Shown here: positions 23,833 to 33,347 of the stretch, one piece after another
How the letters are laid out: every line of letters begins with the position of its first letter
Numbering within the stretch: the first letter of the stretch is position 1
Assembly: GCF_001422925.1 (NCBI RefSeq)
Contig: NZ_LMNI01000011.1
Span: 568,515-632,514, forward strand
Direction of reading: 5' to 3'
Source: Microbacterium sp. Leaf288
GTDB taxonomy: Bacteria > Actinomycetota > Actinomycetes > Actinomycetales > Microbacteriaceae
DNA length: 64,000 nucleotides
Program-made: the position numbers and the translations under genes
The notes under the pieces: generated by a model
What the model was told of the DNA's origin: nothing
The model's database searches: none
The model's input: only the letters and a program-made list of their open reading frames with translations

Positions 23833-24539
23833 GCATCGATTCGCTTGACGGCGCTCGGAGGGGCGAACGCATACTCGATGGGCGGAACCCGGCCCCATCG
23901 ACCCCTGCGCGGTCGACGTCGAAGATGACTCGCCCGAGACCATCCACCTCGTCGTCGCTGGGCGGCTGCGGGTCGGGAGCGAGGTCGTCGACGTCCCGGG
24001 CGCGCTGACCACTCGTTCGCCCACCGGGTCGGTGGGCGTGCGAATCAGGTCGATAAGCCGTCAGCAGCGCGAGGTACACCGCGAACGCGACGAGGACGAT
24101 GCTGCGGCTGCGGTGCGAGGAATGGCTGGCAGAGGTGGTCACAGGGCATCTTCTCCCAGAACCCTCTGAGCCGCCGAGCCCAGTCGATCGATGATCCGGC
24201 GGCGGCGCTGCCACTTCGGGAACTCAATGGGGCAACGGGCCGTGCCCGCTACGGTTTGAATCCTTCCCGACGGCGCATGTGGGCCGGATCCATTCCGAAG
24301 CGAGTGATGCGGCCAGAGATCCTCGAGGCGGCGAACAACTCGTCCCGTGAACTCGAAGACGGCGAGTGGGTGCCGTGGACTCCTCGAACAAGTGCCGTCT
24401 GGGTGCGGCCGAGCACGTTCGTACGCCGGTCCGCGAACGGGCGACCTGAGACGGTCTGCTGAGCGCTCAGGAACCAGTAGCGCTCGTTCGATCGTGTCTT
24501 CGCGTCCGCGGGCACCATCGCCTGGCTCGCCGACTGATG

Positions 24540-24956
24540 TTAGCTCTCGAGCAGCGCTGCGAGCGCGGCCAGGTCGTGCTCAAGGCTGTGCTGAACTTCG
24601 TCGGACATTTCCCTTGCCAGTTGCGCTTCGCCTGGCCCGTCGAGCCATGCAGACAGTGTGACCTCGGTGCCGTCGAGCCCTTCGACGGCTTCGTGGTGCA
24701 CGGTCAACTCCGCCCCATCGAGTTCGGTGGTGTCGGCATAGACGAAGCCCGGCCCCACCGTGGTGATGCGGAACGGCGACTCTTGACCACCGACCGCTTT
24801 CAGGACTCCGCGGGCGCCCACGCCGAAGGGCTCTGACAGCTTGAAGTACTCCATGCTCGGCGCCCACTCGGGGTGTGTTTCGATAGCGCACCAGCGCTCG
24901 AAGAACAGCGAGGCCGAGGCACTGGACGTGCGGCGGGTTCGGGCAATCTCGATCAC
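24540..24956 (-). CDS. SRPBCC-family protein
   Basis: 138-residue START/SRPBCC fold protein, a small cavity-forming domain that binds hydrophobic ligands. Typical features are the N-terminal strand IEIARTRRTSSASASLFFERW, the WAPSMEYFKLSEPFGVGARG segment, and the C-terminal helix EMSDEVQHSLEHDLAALAALL. The GTG start at 24956 is supported by a -10 box TAGCGT (24963-24968, minus strand) exactly 6 nt upstream, so the transcript is leaderless. It stands alone between non-coding stretches. Confidence 0.75.
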   Translation of the reverse strand: MIEIARTRRTSSASASLFFERWCAIETHPEWAPSMEYFKLSEPFGVGARGVLKAVGGQESPFRITTVGPGFVYADTTELDGAELTVHHEAVEGLDGTEVTLSAWLDGPGEAQLAREMSDEVQHSLEHDLAALAALLES

Positions 24957-25121
24957 GAATCGACGCTAGCGCCAATCCCCGACAGTGAAGAGGCCGAGCT
25001 CTTTGGCCGCTCTGATCCGGTCGTTGGTGTCGGTTGACGGTCGATCAGCGGGCGTTTTCGGGCACCAGGAGATCCCACCGCGTCGGCCATTGCATACCGC
25101 CGGCCGTGGCTTGCTCGCGTT

Positions 25122-25295
25122 TCAGTGAGGAGTGAGCATGAGCGCGACGAGCATTGCGACGATTGCCGAAATCACCGGTGCAACCCGAATGAGGAGCTGT
25201 CGCCCGTCGCTGTCTAGCGTCGAGAACCACCAACGACGGAATGGCCCGCGCCGAGCGCGCGCTTGTGCGCGCGGATCGTTGTCTCGCAGGGTCAT
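25122..25295 (-). CDS. Possible 57-aa single-pass membrane protein
   Basis: A short frame with ATG at 25295-25293 and TGA at 25124-25122. The N-terminal half is strongly basic (RAQARARRGPFRRWWF). The C-terminus is one hydrophobic helix (VAPVISAIVAMLVALMLTP). This is the layout of many small actinobacterial membrane proteins. No good ribosome site is seen, so confidence is limited. The remaining DNA between 24957 and 25460 shows nothing else. Confidence 0.35.
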   Translation of the reverse strand: MTLRDNDPRAQARARRGPFRRWWFSTLDSDGRQLLIRVAPVISAIVAMLVALMLTPH

Positions 25296-25460
25296 TCGTC
25301 AAAAAAGGAGCGCAGCGCAGCCTCTACCGCGCGTTCAGTGGTCGCTCAGCGGGCGACCCGAGCGAGCAGTGGGCGGAGGCAGGGGCGTCAAGGTCGCCGG
25401 ACGCTACGCGTCTGCTTCTCTTCCAAGGAGTCGCGACCCTTGAAAACACTGGGATCACAG

Positions 25461-25548
25461 TGGCGGAGGATGGGGGATTCGAACCCCCGAGGGCTTGCAC
25501 CCAACACGCTTTCCAAGCGTGCGCCATAGGCCACTAGGCGAATCCTCC
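25461..25548 (-). tRNA. tRNA-Ser (anticodon GGA)
   Basis: Reading the minus strand, a 7-bp acceptor stem starts GGAGGAT and closes with ATCCTCC followed by GCCA. The anticodon stem CACGC/GCGTG encloses TTGGAAA, giving anticodon GGA. A long variable arm (TTGGGTGCAAGCCC region) and GGTTCGAATCC complete a class II serine tRNA. CCA is encoded. Its 3' end faces the sparse region, the orientation expected if an element had integrated there. Confidence 0.95.
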
Positions 25549-25589
25549 AGGAGGCCCCGGAGGGCCGCCGACCATCCTACCCTGCTCCG

Positions 25590-27869
25590 CTACCGTGCCC
25601 GAACCGGGGCCGTCCCGGCGTACACGCTGCCGGGCCTGATGACGAGCGAACGCGGCGCCAGCAGCGCGAGAATGCGGCGCGAAGGCGGCACGGATGCGAG
25701 TAGCGATGTGCGGACGGATGCTGCGGCATCGGCCGCCGCGTCGCCCATCCAGTACGAGCGGGTGCCGGCGCGCGAGTAGCTGGCGCGTTCGATCGCGAGC
25801 AGGACCGTGTTCATCTCGGATGCGGCGACCCCGTGCTCGGCGACGAGCCTGCCGGCGAACGCGCGCGGCGTCTCACTGGCGGGCACGGGGATGCCGACGT
25901 CGATCGCCGCCTCCTGGACCGACTGCCACGCGGCCGCCGCATCACCGCCCCGGGCGGCGGCATCCTGCTGTCGGCGGCGCAGCTCCCGGATGAGGAAGGG
26001 GAGTGCGAGGAGCACGATCATGGCCGCGACCACACCGAGGATCGGCAGCGGGTCGAGGGCGTCCTCCGACGTGCCGTCGGAGGCGTTCTGCCGCTGCTCC
26101 TCGAGGTCGATCTGCGCCTGGTCGCCCCGCGCCGTCGGGGTCGGGTTCGTCTCAGAAGTCGTGGCATTGGGGTCGGCGGGCTGGCCCGGAATCGTGAGCT
26201 CCGACGAGAAGGTCGTGGGAACCCCGAGTCCGGAGGTGGGCTCGAACGGGATCCAGCCGATGCCCTCGAAGTACACTTCCGGCCAGGCGTGAAGCTGCGA
26301 GCTCGACACCGAGAAGACCGGCTGATCGTCGATGGTGTCCGTGGTCGGAGTGCCCGGCAGGTAGCCGACCACGATGCGCGACGGCATGTGGAGCGTGCGT
26401 GCCATGAGCGCGAACGCCGATGCGAAGTGGATGCAGTAGCCCTCGCGAACCTCCAGGAACCGCGCCACCGCCTCTGCGCCGCTGCCATCGAACCCGTCCT
26501 CGACGGGCGACTCGAGCGAGTAGCGGAAGTCGGTGCCGCGGAACCATCGCTGCAGCGCTGTCAGTCGGTCGTAGTCGGTGGTGGCATCGGCCGTCATCTG
26601 CACCGCCAGTTCACCGATGATCGGCGGGACGTCGTCGGGCAGCTGCGTCGTCTCGTCGCGCACCTGCGAGCCCACTGACACCGCCGCCCGGACCTGCTCC
26701 AGCGACGGCCGGGGGACGTCGTACGCCACCTCGTACGACTGGCCCTGTGTCGAGCCGCCGGTCGTGGCCACCGTGTGGTTGTAGGGCACCGCGCCCCACG
26801 TGCCGCCGCCGAGACCGCTGATACCCACGGCCGGATATGGCACCGGCGCCCATGGGGAGTCGAGGTTCACGATGTCGATCTTCGCCGTGTACTCGCCGAT
26901 GCGGATGTCGTCGCCGGAGTCCACGACACCGAACGCGCGCTCGCTCTGGAGCGACACGGTCTGCGAGCGATCGGGCTCCCAAAGCCCGCCGTCGAATCGA
27001 GAGAGCGTCGTCGCACGCAGATAGGGCACGGACGGCGCGTTCGTGCGAACCCGGATGACCTCCACCTCCTGGGGACGGCGCAGGTCGTCGCCGAGCTGCA
27101 GTGTCGCGTCGATCCCCGGTCCAGGGCCGAGACCCGAACCGGCCCGCGCTCCGGGCTGCGGCAGCACCGGCGTCGCGACGACGGCGACGACGATCGCGAT
27201 CGCGCCGATGCCGAGTGCCGTCGCGGGGACGCCTGCGGTGCGCTCCGCCTCGCGCTCGACCGGCTTCTCGCGCGAGCGCGTCTCGGAGCGCAGGAGGAAC
27301 AGGACCGTGACCGCGAGGAAGACGAATCCGATGACGTCGACCTTGCTCGGCGCGGCGATCGCCGGGATGAGCGACACCGCGACGACGCCGACGGACGCCA
27401 GCAGCGGCATCCGTGCGGTCACCACGACGTGATCGACGATGATCGTGAGGAGTCCCATCGACCCGACCACGACGAAGGCGAGCGACAGCGTCGGCTCGAG
27501 CGGCGCCGCGCCGACTGCGATCTCCTCCATCGCGGCCCGCACCAGCATCGGCGCGACGCGGAAGGTGTCGAGCGTCGGGATCACCCACAGCAGGGCGGTG
27601 TCACGCAGGAAGATCAACGTCATGAACACGACCCACACCGCGACCTCGATGAGGGTCACCGCGACCGCGGGGAGACGGTAGAGGCGGGCGGTGTAGCCGG
27701 CGGCGAGCACCAGGGCCGACAGCACGAGGGCCGCGACGAGCCACCACCCGGGCTCGATGACCCGGACGACAGGCAGCAGCGCCGCGAGCAGTGCCGCGAG
27801 GATCGCGAAAGTCAGCAGTCGTTCCCCGCCGTGCGCACGTACCTGGCGCCCCGTCTCAGCTGAAGACAT
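25590..27869 (-). CDS. Membrane transglutaminase-like protein (TgpA family)
   Basis: 759-residue membrane protein. Six or so N-terminal helices (from LLTFAILAALLAALLPVV to about residue 200) are followed by a large outer domain with the transglutaminase core. The catalytic Cys is in REGYCIHFASAFALMAR and the His in SSQLHAWPEVYFEGIGWIPF, followed by the Asp/Pro region EPTSG. A C-terminal helix (ILGVVAAMIVLLALPFLI) and a DUF4129-like cytoplasmic tail end the protein. It overlaps the end of the DUF58 gene by 14 bp. MoxR-DUF58-transglutaminase is a conserved trio thought to assemble or modify envelope proteins; the substrate is unknown. Confidence 0.9.
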   Translation of the reverse strand: MSSAETGRQVRAHGGERLLTFAILAALLAALLPVVRVIEPGWWLVAALVLSALVLAAGYTARLYRLPAVAVTLIEVAVWVVFMTLIFLRDTALLWVIPTLDTFRVAPMLVRAAMEEIAVGAAPLEPTLSLAFVVVGSMGLLTIIVDHVVVTARMPLLASVGVVAVSLIPAIAAPSKVDVIGFVFLAVTVLFLLRSETRSREKPVEREAERTAGVPATALGIGAIAIVVAVVATPVLPQPGARAGSGLGPGPGIDATLQLGDDLRRPQEVEVIRVRTNAPSVPYLRATTLSRFDGGLWEPDRSQTVSLQSERAFGVVDSGDDIRIGEYTAKIDIVNLDSPWAPVPYPAVGISGLGGGTWGAVPYNHTVATTGGSTQGQSYEVAYDVPRPSLEQVRAAVSVGSQVRDETTQLPDDVPPIIGELAVQMTADATTDYDRLTALQRWFRGTDFRYSLESPVEDGFDGSGAEAVARFLEVREGYCIHFASAFALMARTLHMPSRIVVGYLPGTPTTDTIDDQPVFSVSSSQLHAWPEVYFEGIGWIPFEPTSGLGVPTTFSSELTIPGQPADPNATTSETNPTPTARGDQAQIDLEEQRQNASDGTSEDALDPLPILGVVAAMIVLLALPFLIRELRRRQQDAAARGGDAAAAWQSVQEAAIDVGIPVPASETPRAFAGRLVAEHGVAASEMNTVLLAIERASYSRAGTRSYWMGDAAADAAASVRTSLLASVPPSRRILALLAPRSLVIRPGSVYAGTAPVRAR

Positions 27870-29115
27870 GGTGCACCCCCCGTCCGATCGCGTTCGCCCA
27901 CGCGTGACCCAGGTCGCGGTCGGGACCGATCGCCGCCACGTGCCAGCCGTGATCCGCGGCGATGTCGAGCGCGTCGCCGATCGGCGACGCGGACAGCAGC
28001 AGGGGGAGCGTGCTGTGGTGCGAGACCGGCCCGATGGCCACTGCATCGGCCGGGTCGAGCCGTCCCACGATGAGCACGATCGGACCCGTCGACGCCCCCG
28101 CGAACAGCCGCGACAGGCGCGGGAGGGCGTCGTCGCGATGGGCGGTGATGGTCGCGAAGTGGACCAGCATCGCGTCGACTTCGGTCATGTCGCCGCCGTC
28201 GATCCGGTCGGCCAGCACCGTTCCCTCCGTGTCGAGGACCTCGACGGCGTAGCCGTCGTGCACGAGGCGCGCGACCGCGGAGACGCACGCCGAGATGCCG
28301 GCTTCGAAGCCGGGGTCGGCGCCGGGCGCGCGCAGAGCCTCGGGAGACCAGCGCAGCGCGGCGCGGTCGATCACGACCGTGGCCTCGGGTGTGGACTCCT
28401 GCTCCTCCTGGCGCACCATGAGCGCATCGCGGTGGGCGGTCGCCCGCCAGTGGATGCGCCGCATGGAGTCGCCCGGGGCGTAGGGCCGCGCGACGAGGTT
28501 GTCGGCGCCCTGGCCGAGCTGGTCGGTCGTCGTGTGCAGCATCCCGCCGGTGGCGCCGGCGTAATCCACGAGCGGCGGCAGCTCGACGACCGGCGGCGCC
28601 ACCGTGACCGGCGTGCGCTGGCTGAACACGACCGTGCGTCGTGCGAGCCCGAACGGATCCGACGATCGCACCGTGAGCGGTCCGAGCGAGTGGACTCCGC
28701 GCCGCACGCCGGTGACGATGTACACCAGGTCGATGCTGCGGGCACCGCCGCGCTCGCCGCCGCGCAGCCCCGAGCCGAGTGCGGGGAAGGCACCCTCCGA
28801 TTTGCCGCGCAGCCCCTTGGGCAGGGCATCGCGCCAGGTTCCGGGCGCCGTGGGCAGCGCCGTGCGCACCTCGACGCGCACCGATACGCGTGCGTCGCCT
28901 CCGACCGAGACGACATCCGGGGCGAGTGCCCGGGTGACCGCGTCGGAGCGGCGCCCGACGTACAGCGAGGCGATGCTCGCGACGACGACCGCGAGCAGCA
29001 GGATGCCGAAGTACATCAGCTCGACGATGCTCGCCTCGTTCGCCACGATGAAGCACGCGATCGCGAGGACCAGCGCTCCGGTGCCCCGGACTGTCAGCGG
29101 CCACACGCTTCTCAT
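27856..29115 (-). CDS. DUF58 domain-containing protein
   Basis: 419-residue protein with two N-terminal transmembrane helices (GALVLAIACFIVANEASIVE and LMYFGILLLAVVVASIASLY) and a cytoplasmic DUF58 domain. The domain hallmark ARPYAPGDSMRRIHWRATA is present near residue 200, preceded by RSSDPFGLARR and followed by a von Willebrand-like segment (EATVVIDRAAL). DUF58 proteins act with MoxR ATPases, which are thought to remodel them. ATG at 29115, 7 bp after the moxR stop; the next gene overlaps its end. Confidence 0.9.
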   Translation of the reverse strand: MRSVWPLTVRGTGALVLAIACFIVANEASIVELMYFGILLLAVVVASIASLYVGRRSDAVTRALAPDVVSVGGDARVSVRVEVRTALPTAPGTWRDALPKGLRGKSEGAFPALGSGLRGGERGGARSIDLVYIVTGVRRGVHSLGPLTVRSSDPFGLARRTVVFSQRTPVTVAPPVVELPPLVDYAGATGGMLHTTTDQLGQGADNLVARPYAPGDSMRRIHWRATAHRDALMVRQEEQESTPEATVVIDRAALRWSPEALRAPGADPGFEAGISACVSAVARLVHDGYAVEVLDTEGTVLADRIDGGDMTEVDAMLVHFATITAHRDDALPRLSRLFAGASTGPIVLIVGRLDPADAVAIGPVSHHSTLPLLLSASPIGDALDIAADHGWHVAAIGPDRDLGHAWANAIGRGVHHVFS

Positions 29116-29122
29116 CGCTCTG

Positions 29123-30148
<1,026 letters not shown>

Positions 30149-30335
30149 CGCCGGCTCCTGTTCCGCCCTCGAACGAGCGGGTCGCGGGTGGGGCGCGGGC
30201 TCCCTCGCCCACGGGACCGATCCTAATCGCGCCGTTATCGGATCGGTATCGATCGCGCTGGGAGAACCCTGGACGACCCCACGTGCGGCGCGAGCGGTCC
30301 GCCCGCGCCCGTCGGTCGGGTTAGACTTGACCCAG

Positions 30336-30420
30336 CTCTCCGCGAGGCGGCATCCAGGCCAACTCCCCCAGGACGGAAACGTAGCAAGGGTAACCAGGCT
30401 CTGCCGGGTTCGCGGAGAGT
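30336..30420 (+). ncRNA. ffs: Signal recognition particle RNA, small bacterial (4.5S) type
   Basis: The closing stem is CTCTCCGCGA (30336) with TCGCGGAGAG (ending 30419). The apical domain has the Ffh-binding elements in CCCCAGGACGGAAACG and TAGCAAGGGTAACCAGG (CAGG...GGAA...AGCA), conserved in all SRP RNAs. A TAGACT box at 30322-30327 is a likely -10. It works with Ffh to target membrane proteins. Confidence 0.9.
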
Positions 30421-30421
30421 C

Positions 30422-31093
30422 TTAATTTTCCCGGGCGAAGGGGCCCTCCAGCACGGACCACTGCAGCAGCATGATGGTCTTCGCATCCTGGATCCGCCCG
30501 TCGCGGACCATCGCGAGCGCCTCCTCGATGCCGAGGTCGAGCAGCTCGATGTGCTCGCCCTCATCCTCGAGGCCACCGCGCTCGCCGACGCCGGCGGCAC
30601 CGTCGTAGGGCGCCGCGAAGAAGTGCAGCCGCTCGGTGACCGATCCGGGACTCATGTAGACGTCCCACACGTGTTCGAGCTCGCCGATGTCGACGCCGGT
30701 CTCCTCCACGGCCTCTCGCCGGATCGCCGTCGAGGGGTCGTCCTGGTCGAGCAGTCCCGCGGCGGTCTCGATCAGCATCCCGTCGGGGTGGTCGTTGACG
30801 TACACCGGGTAGCGGAACTGGCGCGTGAGCAGCACCGTTCGCCGCGCCGCGTCGTACAGCAGCACCGTCGCGCCGTTGCCGCGGTCGTACGTCTCGCGCT
30901 GCTGCGTCTCCCACTGGCCGGACGGCCCGCGGTACTCGAGTGTCGTGCGTCGCAGCACGTGCCATGCCGACGCCAGCACCTCGACATCCGTCACCCGCAC
31001 GCCGGGGTTGCGGTCCAGGTCGCGTCCGGTGAGATCGAGGCCGGTCCGGCCGCGGTGATCGGGGACGTCGATTCCGGGACGAGGTTCGTGCAT
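30422..31093 (-). CDS. Nudix hydrolase, GDP-mannose pyrophosphatase (NudK)-like
   Basis: 223-residue Nudix hydrolase expected to split nucleoside-diphosphate sugars. The Nudix box is AAGLLDQDDPSTAIRREAVE followed by ETG. The N-terminal part (VLASAWHVLRRTTLEYRG) and the sequence RQFRYPVYVNDHPDGMLIE are characteristic of the NudK/ADP-ribose pyrophosphatase group, as is YMSPGSVTERLHFF after the box. The ATG at 31093 follows a -10 TAGCCT (31101-31106, minus strand) by 7 nt, a leaderless layout. It converges tail to tail with the SRP RNA. Confidence 0.85.
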   Translation of the reverse strand: MHEPRPGIDVPDHRGRTGLDLTGRDLDRNPGVRVTDVEVLASAWHVLRRTTLEYRGPSGQWETQQRETYDRGNGATVLLYDAARRTVLLTRQFRYPVYVNDHPDGMLIETAAGLLDQDDPSTAIRREAVEETGVDIGELEHVWDVYMSPGSVTERLHFFAAPYDGAAGVGERGGLEDEGEHIELLDLGIEEALAMVRDGRIQDAKTIMLLQWSVLEGPFAREN

Positions 31094-31192
31094 GCCGTCG
31101 AGGCTATCCGCGGGCGGCCACCGACGTGGCCCCGGGCGGTCGTGCTGCTTTTGATCCGGTGGCACGCCTGGCCGCGGCATCCGTCCCGCCCA

Positions 31193-31198
31193 TAGGCT
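31193..31198 (+). promoter_or_regulatory. -10 box of leaderless pta-ackA transcript
   Basis: TAGGCT ends 6 nt before the GTG start of pta, so transcription would begin at or next to the start codon. The identical hexamer and spacing occur at dnaX (41223-41228). Confidence 0.6.
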
Positions 31199-31204
31199 GG
31201 TCGC

Positions 31205-33343
31205 GTGGCGCAGAGCATCTACATCACGTCGGCAGAGGGCCATTCGGGGAAGTCAACGGTCGCGCTCGGGGTGCTCGATGCGCTCAGCCACGCGACGCCG
31301 CGGGTGGGAGTGTTCCGTGCGATCGCCAGGTCGACCGTCGAGCGCGACTACGTGCTCGAGATGCTGCTCGATCACGACGGCGTCGATCTTCCCTACGACG
31401 ACTGCATCGGCGTCACTTACGACGACGTGCGGCATGATCCGGATGCTGCGCTCGCGACGATCGTCGAGCGCTACAAGGCCGTCGAGGCCCAGTGCGACGC
31501 GGTCGTCATCGTCGGCAGCGACTACACGGATGTGGGGAGCCCCGCCGAACTCGCCTACAACGCCCGCATCGCGGCGAACCTCGGCGCTCCGGTGCTGCTG
31601 GTGCTCGGCGGCCGCTCGGCGCAGAACCAGACGCAGCCCGAGCAGCTCGGCTCGTCGCTCGCGCGCACGCCCGCCGAGATGGGGCAGATCGCCGACCTCG
31701 CGCTCGCCGAGCTCGCCCACGGCCGCGCGAAGCTGTTCGCCGTCGTCGCGAACCGCGCCGACGCGGAGGGGGCCGACGAGACCCTCGAGGCCATCCGCCG
31801 TTCGATTCACGCCCATCAAGGCGCCGGGCCCGCAGCGCCCGTGCCGGTCTGGGCGATCCCGGAGGACCGGTTCCTCGTGGCGCCGTCGATCCGCGGCATC
31901 ATGCGTTCGGTCGACGGCGAGCTGCTCGCGGGCGACCCCGGCCGCCTCACGCGCGAGGCGCTCGCGGTGGTGGTCGCGGGCATGTCGATGGTGAACGTGC
32001 TGCCGCGCCTGCTGGAGGGCGCCGTCGTGATCATCCCCGCGGACCGCTCCGAGGTGCTGCTGGCGACGCTGCTCGCGAACGCCTCGGGCACGTTCCCCTC
32101 GATCTCGGGCATCGTGCTCAACGGCGGCTTCGAACTGCCCGAGCCGGTGACACGCCTCATCGACGGCCTCGGCTCGAGCGTGCCGATCATCACGACCGAG
32201 CTCGGAACCTACGAGACCGCGGTGCGCATCATGGGCACCCGGGGTCGCCTCGCCGCCGACTCGCAACGCCGGTACGACACGGCGCTCGCCCTCTTCGAGC
32301 AGAGCGTCGACACCGATGAGCTCCTCGTCGCCTTCGGCCTGGCGCGCGCCACCGTCGTCACGCCCCTCATGTTCGAGTTCCAGCTCATCGAGCGGGCGCG
32401 CGCGCAGCGCAAGCGCATCGTGCTCCCCGAGGGCGACGACGACCGCGTGCTGCGGGCCGCGGCGACGGTGCTCAAGCGCGGCATCGCGGACCTCGTGATC
32501 CTGGGCGAGCCCTTCGAGGTGCGCGCCCGCGCGATCGAGCTGGGCATCGACATCCAGGGTGCCGAGGTGCTCTCGCCGCTGGACGCCGTCCACGTGCACA
32601 AGTTCGCCGAGGAGTACGCGCGGCTGCGTGCCCACAAGGGCGTCACGATGGGGCAGGCGGCCGACACCGTCACGGATGTCTCGTACTTCGGCACGATGAT
32701 GGTGCACCTGGGTCTCGCCGACGGCATGGTGTCGGGCGCCGCGCACACGACGGCGCACACGATCCGCCCCGCGTTCGAGATCATCAAGACCAAGCCGGGG
32801 GTCTCGGTCGTCTCCAGCGTCTTCCTGATGGCGCTCGCCGACCGCGTGCTCGTGTACGGCGACTGCGCTGTGATCCCCGACCCCACCAGCGAGCAGCTCG
32901 CCGACATCGCGATCTCGTCGGCCGCGACCGCCGCGCAGTTCGGCATCGAGCCGCGCGTGGCGATGCTGTCGTACTCGACGGGGGAGTCGGGGTCGGGTGC
33001 CGAGGTCGAGAAGGTGAGGGATGCCACGGCCCTCGTCCGCTCGCGAGCCCCCGAGCTTCTCGTGGAAGGGCCGATCCAGTACGACGCGGCGGCCGATGCC
33101 GCGGTCGCCGCCGCCAAGATGCCCGGCTCGGCGGTCGCGGGACGCGCGACGGTGTTCGTCTTCCCCGACCTCAACACCGGCAACAACACCTATAAAGCGG
33201 TGCAGCGCTCGGCCGGGGCCGTCGCGATCGGACCGGTGCTGCAGGGCCTCAACAAGCCGATCAACGACCTGTCGCGCGGTGCGCTGGTGGACGACATCGT
33301 CAACACGATCGCGATCACCGCGATCCAGGCGCAGGGAGAGTGA
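31205..33343 (+). CDS. pta: Phosphate acetyltransferase
   Basis: 712-residue long-form Pta that interconverts acetyl-CoA and acetyl phosphate. The N-terminal part is a P-loop-like dethiobiotin-synthetase domain (SIYITSAEGHSGKSTVALGV) followed by a DRTGG domain (about residues 220-330). The C-terminal ~330 residues are the catalytic PTA_PTB domain (KRIVLPEGDDDRVLRAA, DGMVSGAAHTTAHTIRPAFE, YSTGESGSGAEVEKVRDAT). It is 4 bp ahead of ackA, and together they form the acetate overflow/uptake pathway. The GTG start is supported by the -10 box at 31193. Confidence 0.95.
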   Translation: MAQSIYITSAEGHSGKSTVALGVLDALSHATPRVGVFRAIARSTVERDYVLEMLLDHDGVDLPYDDCIGVTYDDVRHDPDAALATIVERYKAVEAQCDAVVIVGSDYTDVGSPAELAYNARIAANLGAPVLLVLGGRSAQNQTQPEQLGSSLARTPAEMGQIADLALAELAHGRAKLFAVVANRADAEGADETLEAIRRSIHAHQGAGPAAPVPVWAIPEDRFLVAPSIRGIMRSVDGELLAGDPGRLTREALAVVVAGMSMVNVLPRLLEGAVVIIPADRSEVLLATLLANASGTFPSISGIVLNGGFELPEPVTRLIDGLGSSVPIITTELGTYETAVRIMGTRGRLAADSQRRYDTALALFEQSVDTDELLVAFGLARATVVTPLMFEFQLIERARAQRKRIVLPEGDDDRVLRAAATVLKRGIADLVILGEPFEVRARAIELGIDIQGAEVLSPLDAVHVHKFAEEYARLRAHKGVTMGQAADTVTDVSYFGTMMVHLGLADGMVSGAAHTTAHTIRPAFEIIKTKPGVSVVSSVFLMALADRVLVYGDCAVIPDPTSEQLADIAISSAATAAQFGIEPRVAMLSYSTGESGSGAEVEKVRDATALVRSRAPELLVEGPIQYDAAADAAVAAAKMPGSAVAGRATVFVFPDLNTGNNTYKAVQRSAGAVAIGPVLQGLNKPINDLSRGALVDDIVNTIAITAIQAQGE

Positions 33344-33347
33344 CGCG

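Larger units (their letters stand above)
23253..24539. other. Sparse, hairpin-rich region without a convincing gene
   Basis: About 1.3 kb in which no reading frame shows a recognisable protein or sustained codon bias. It holds several perfect hairpins (listed separately). On the minus strand near 24120-24060 there is one hydrophobic stretch (IVLVAFAVYLALLTAYR) that could be the remnant of a membrane protein, and on the plus strand near 24277-24462 a 60-codon frame with moderate codon bias. The pattern fits decayed mobile or genomic-island DNA next to a tRNA. Confidence 0.5.

Noticed and set aside
23807..24214. Minus-strand frame with one hydrophobic stretch, first read as a VanZ-like protein
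   Set aside because: Only about 18 residues resemble a membrane helix. The rest is Asp/Pro/Arg-rich, and trying the other frames for a VanZ continuation ended at stops or in sequence without similarity.
24256..24462. Plus-strand frame of 60-68 codons with moderate codon bias
   Set aside because: No clear ribosome site and no recognised family; the TTG start directly abuts a -10-like TACGGT. I kept it only as a remark in the sparse region.
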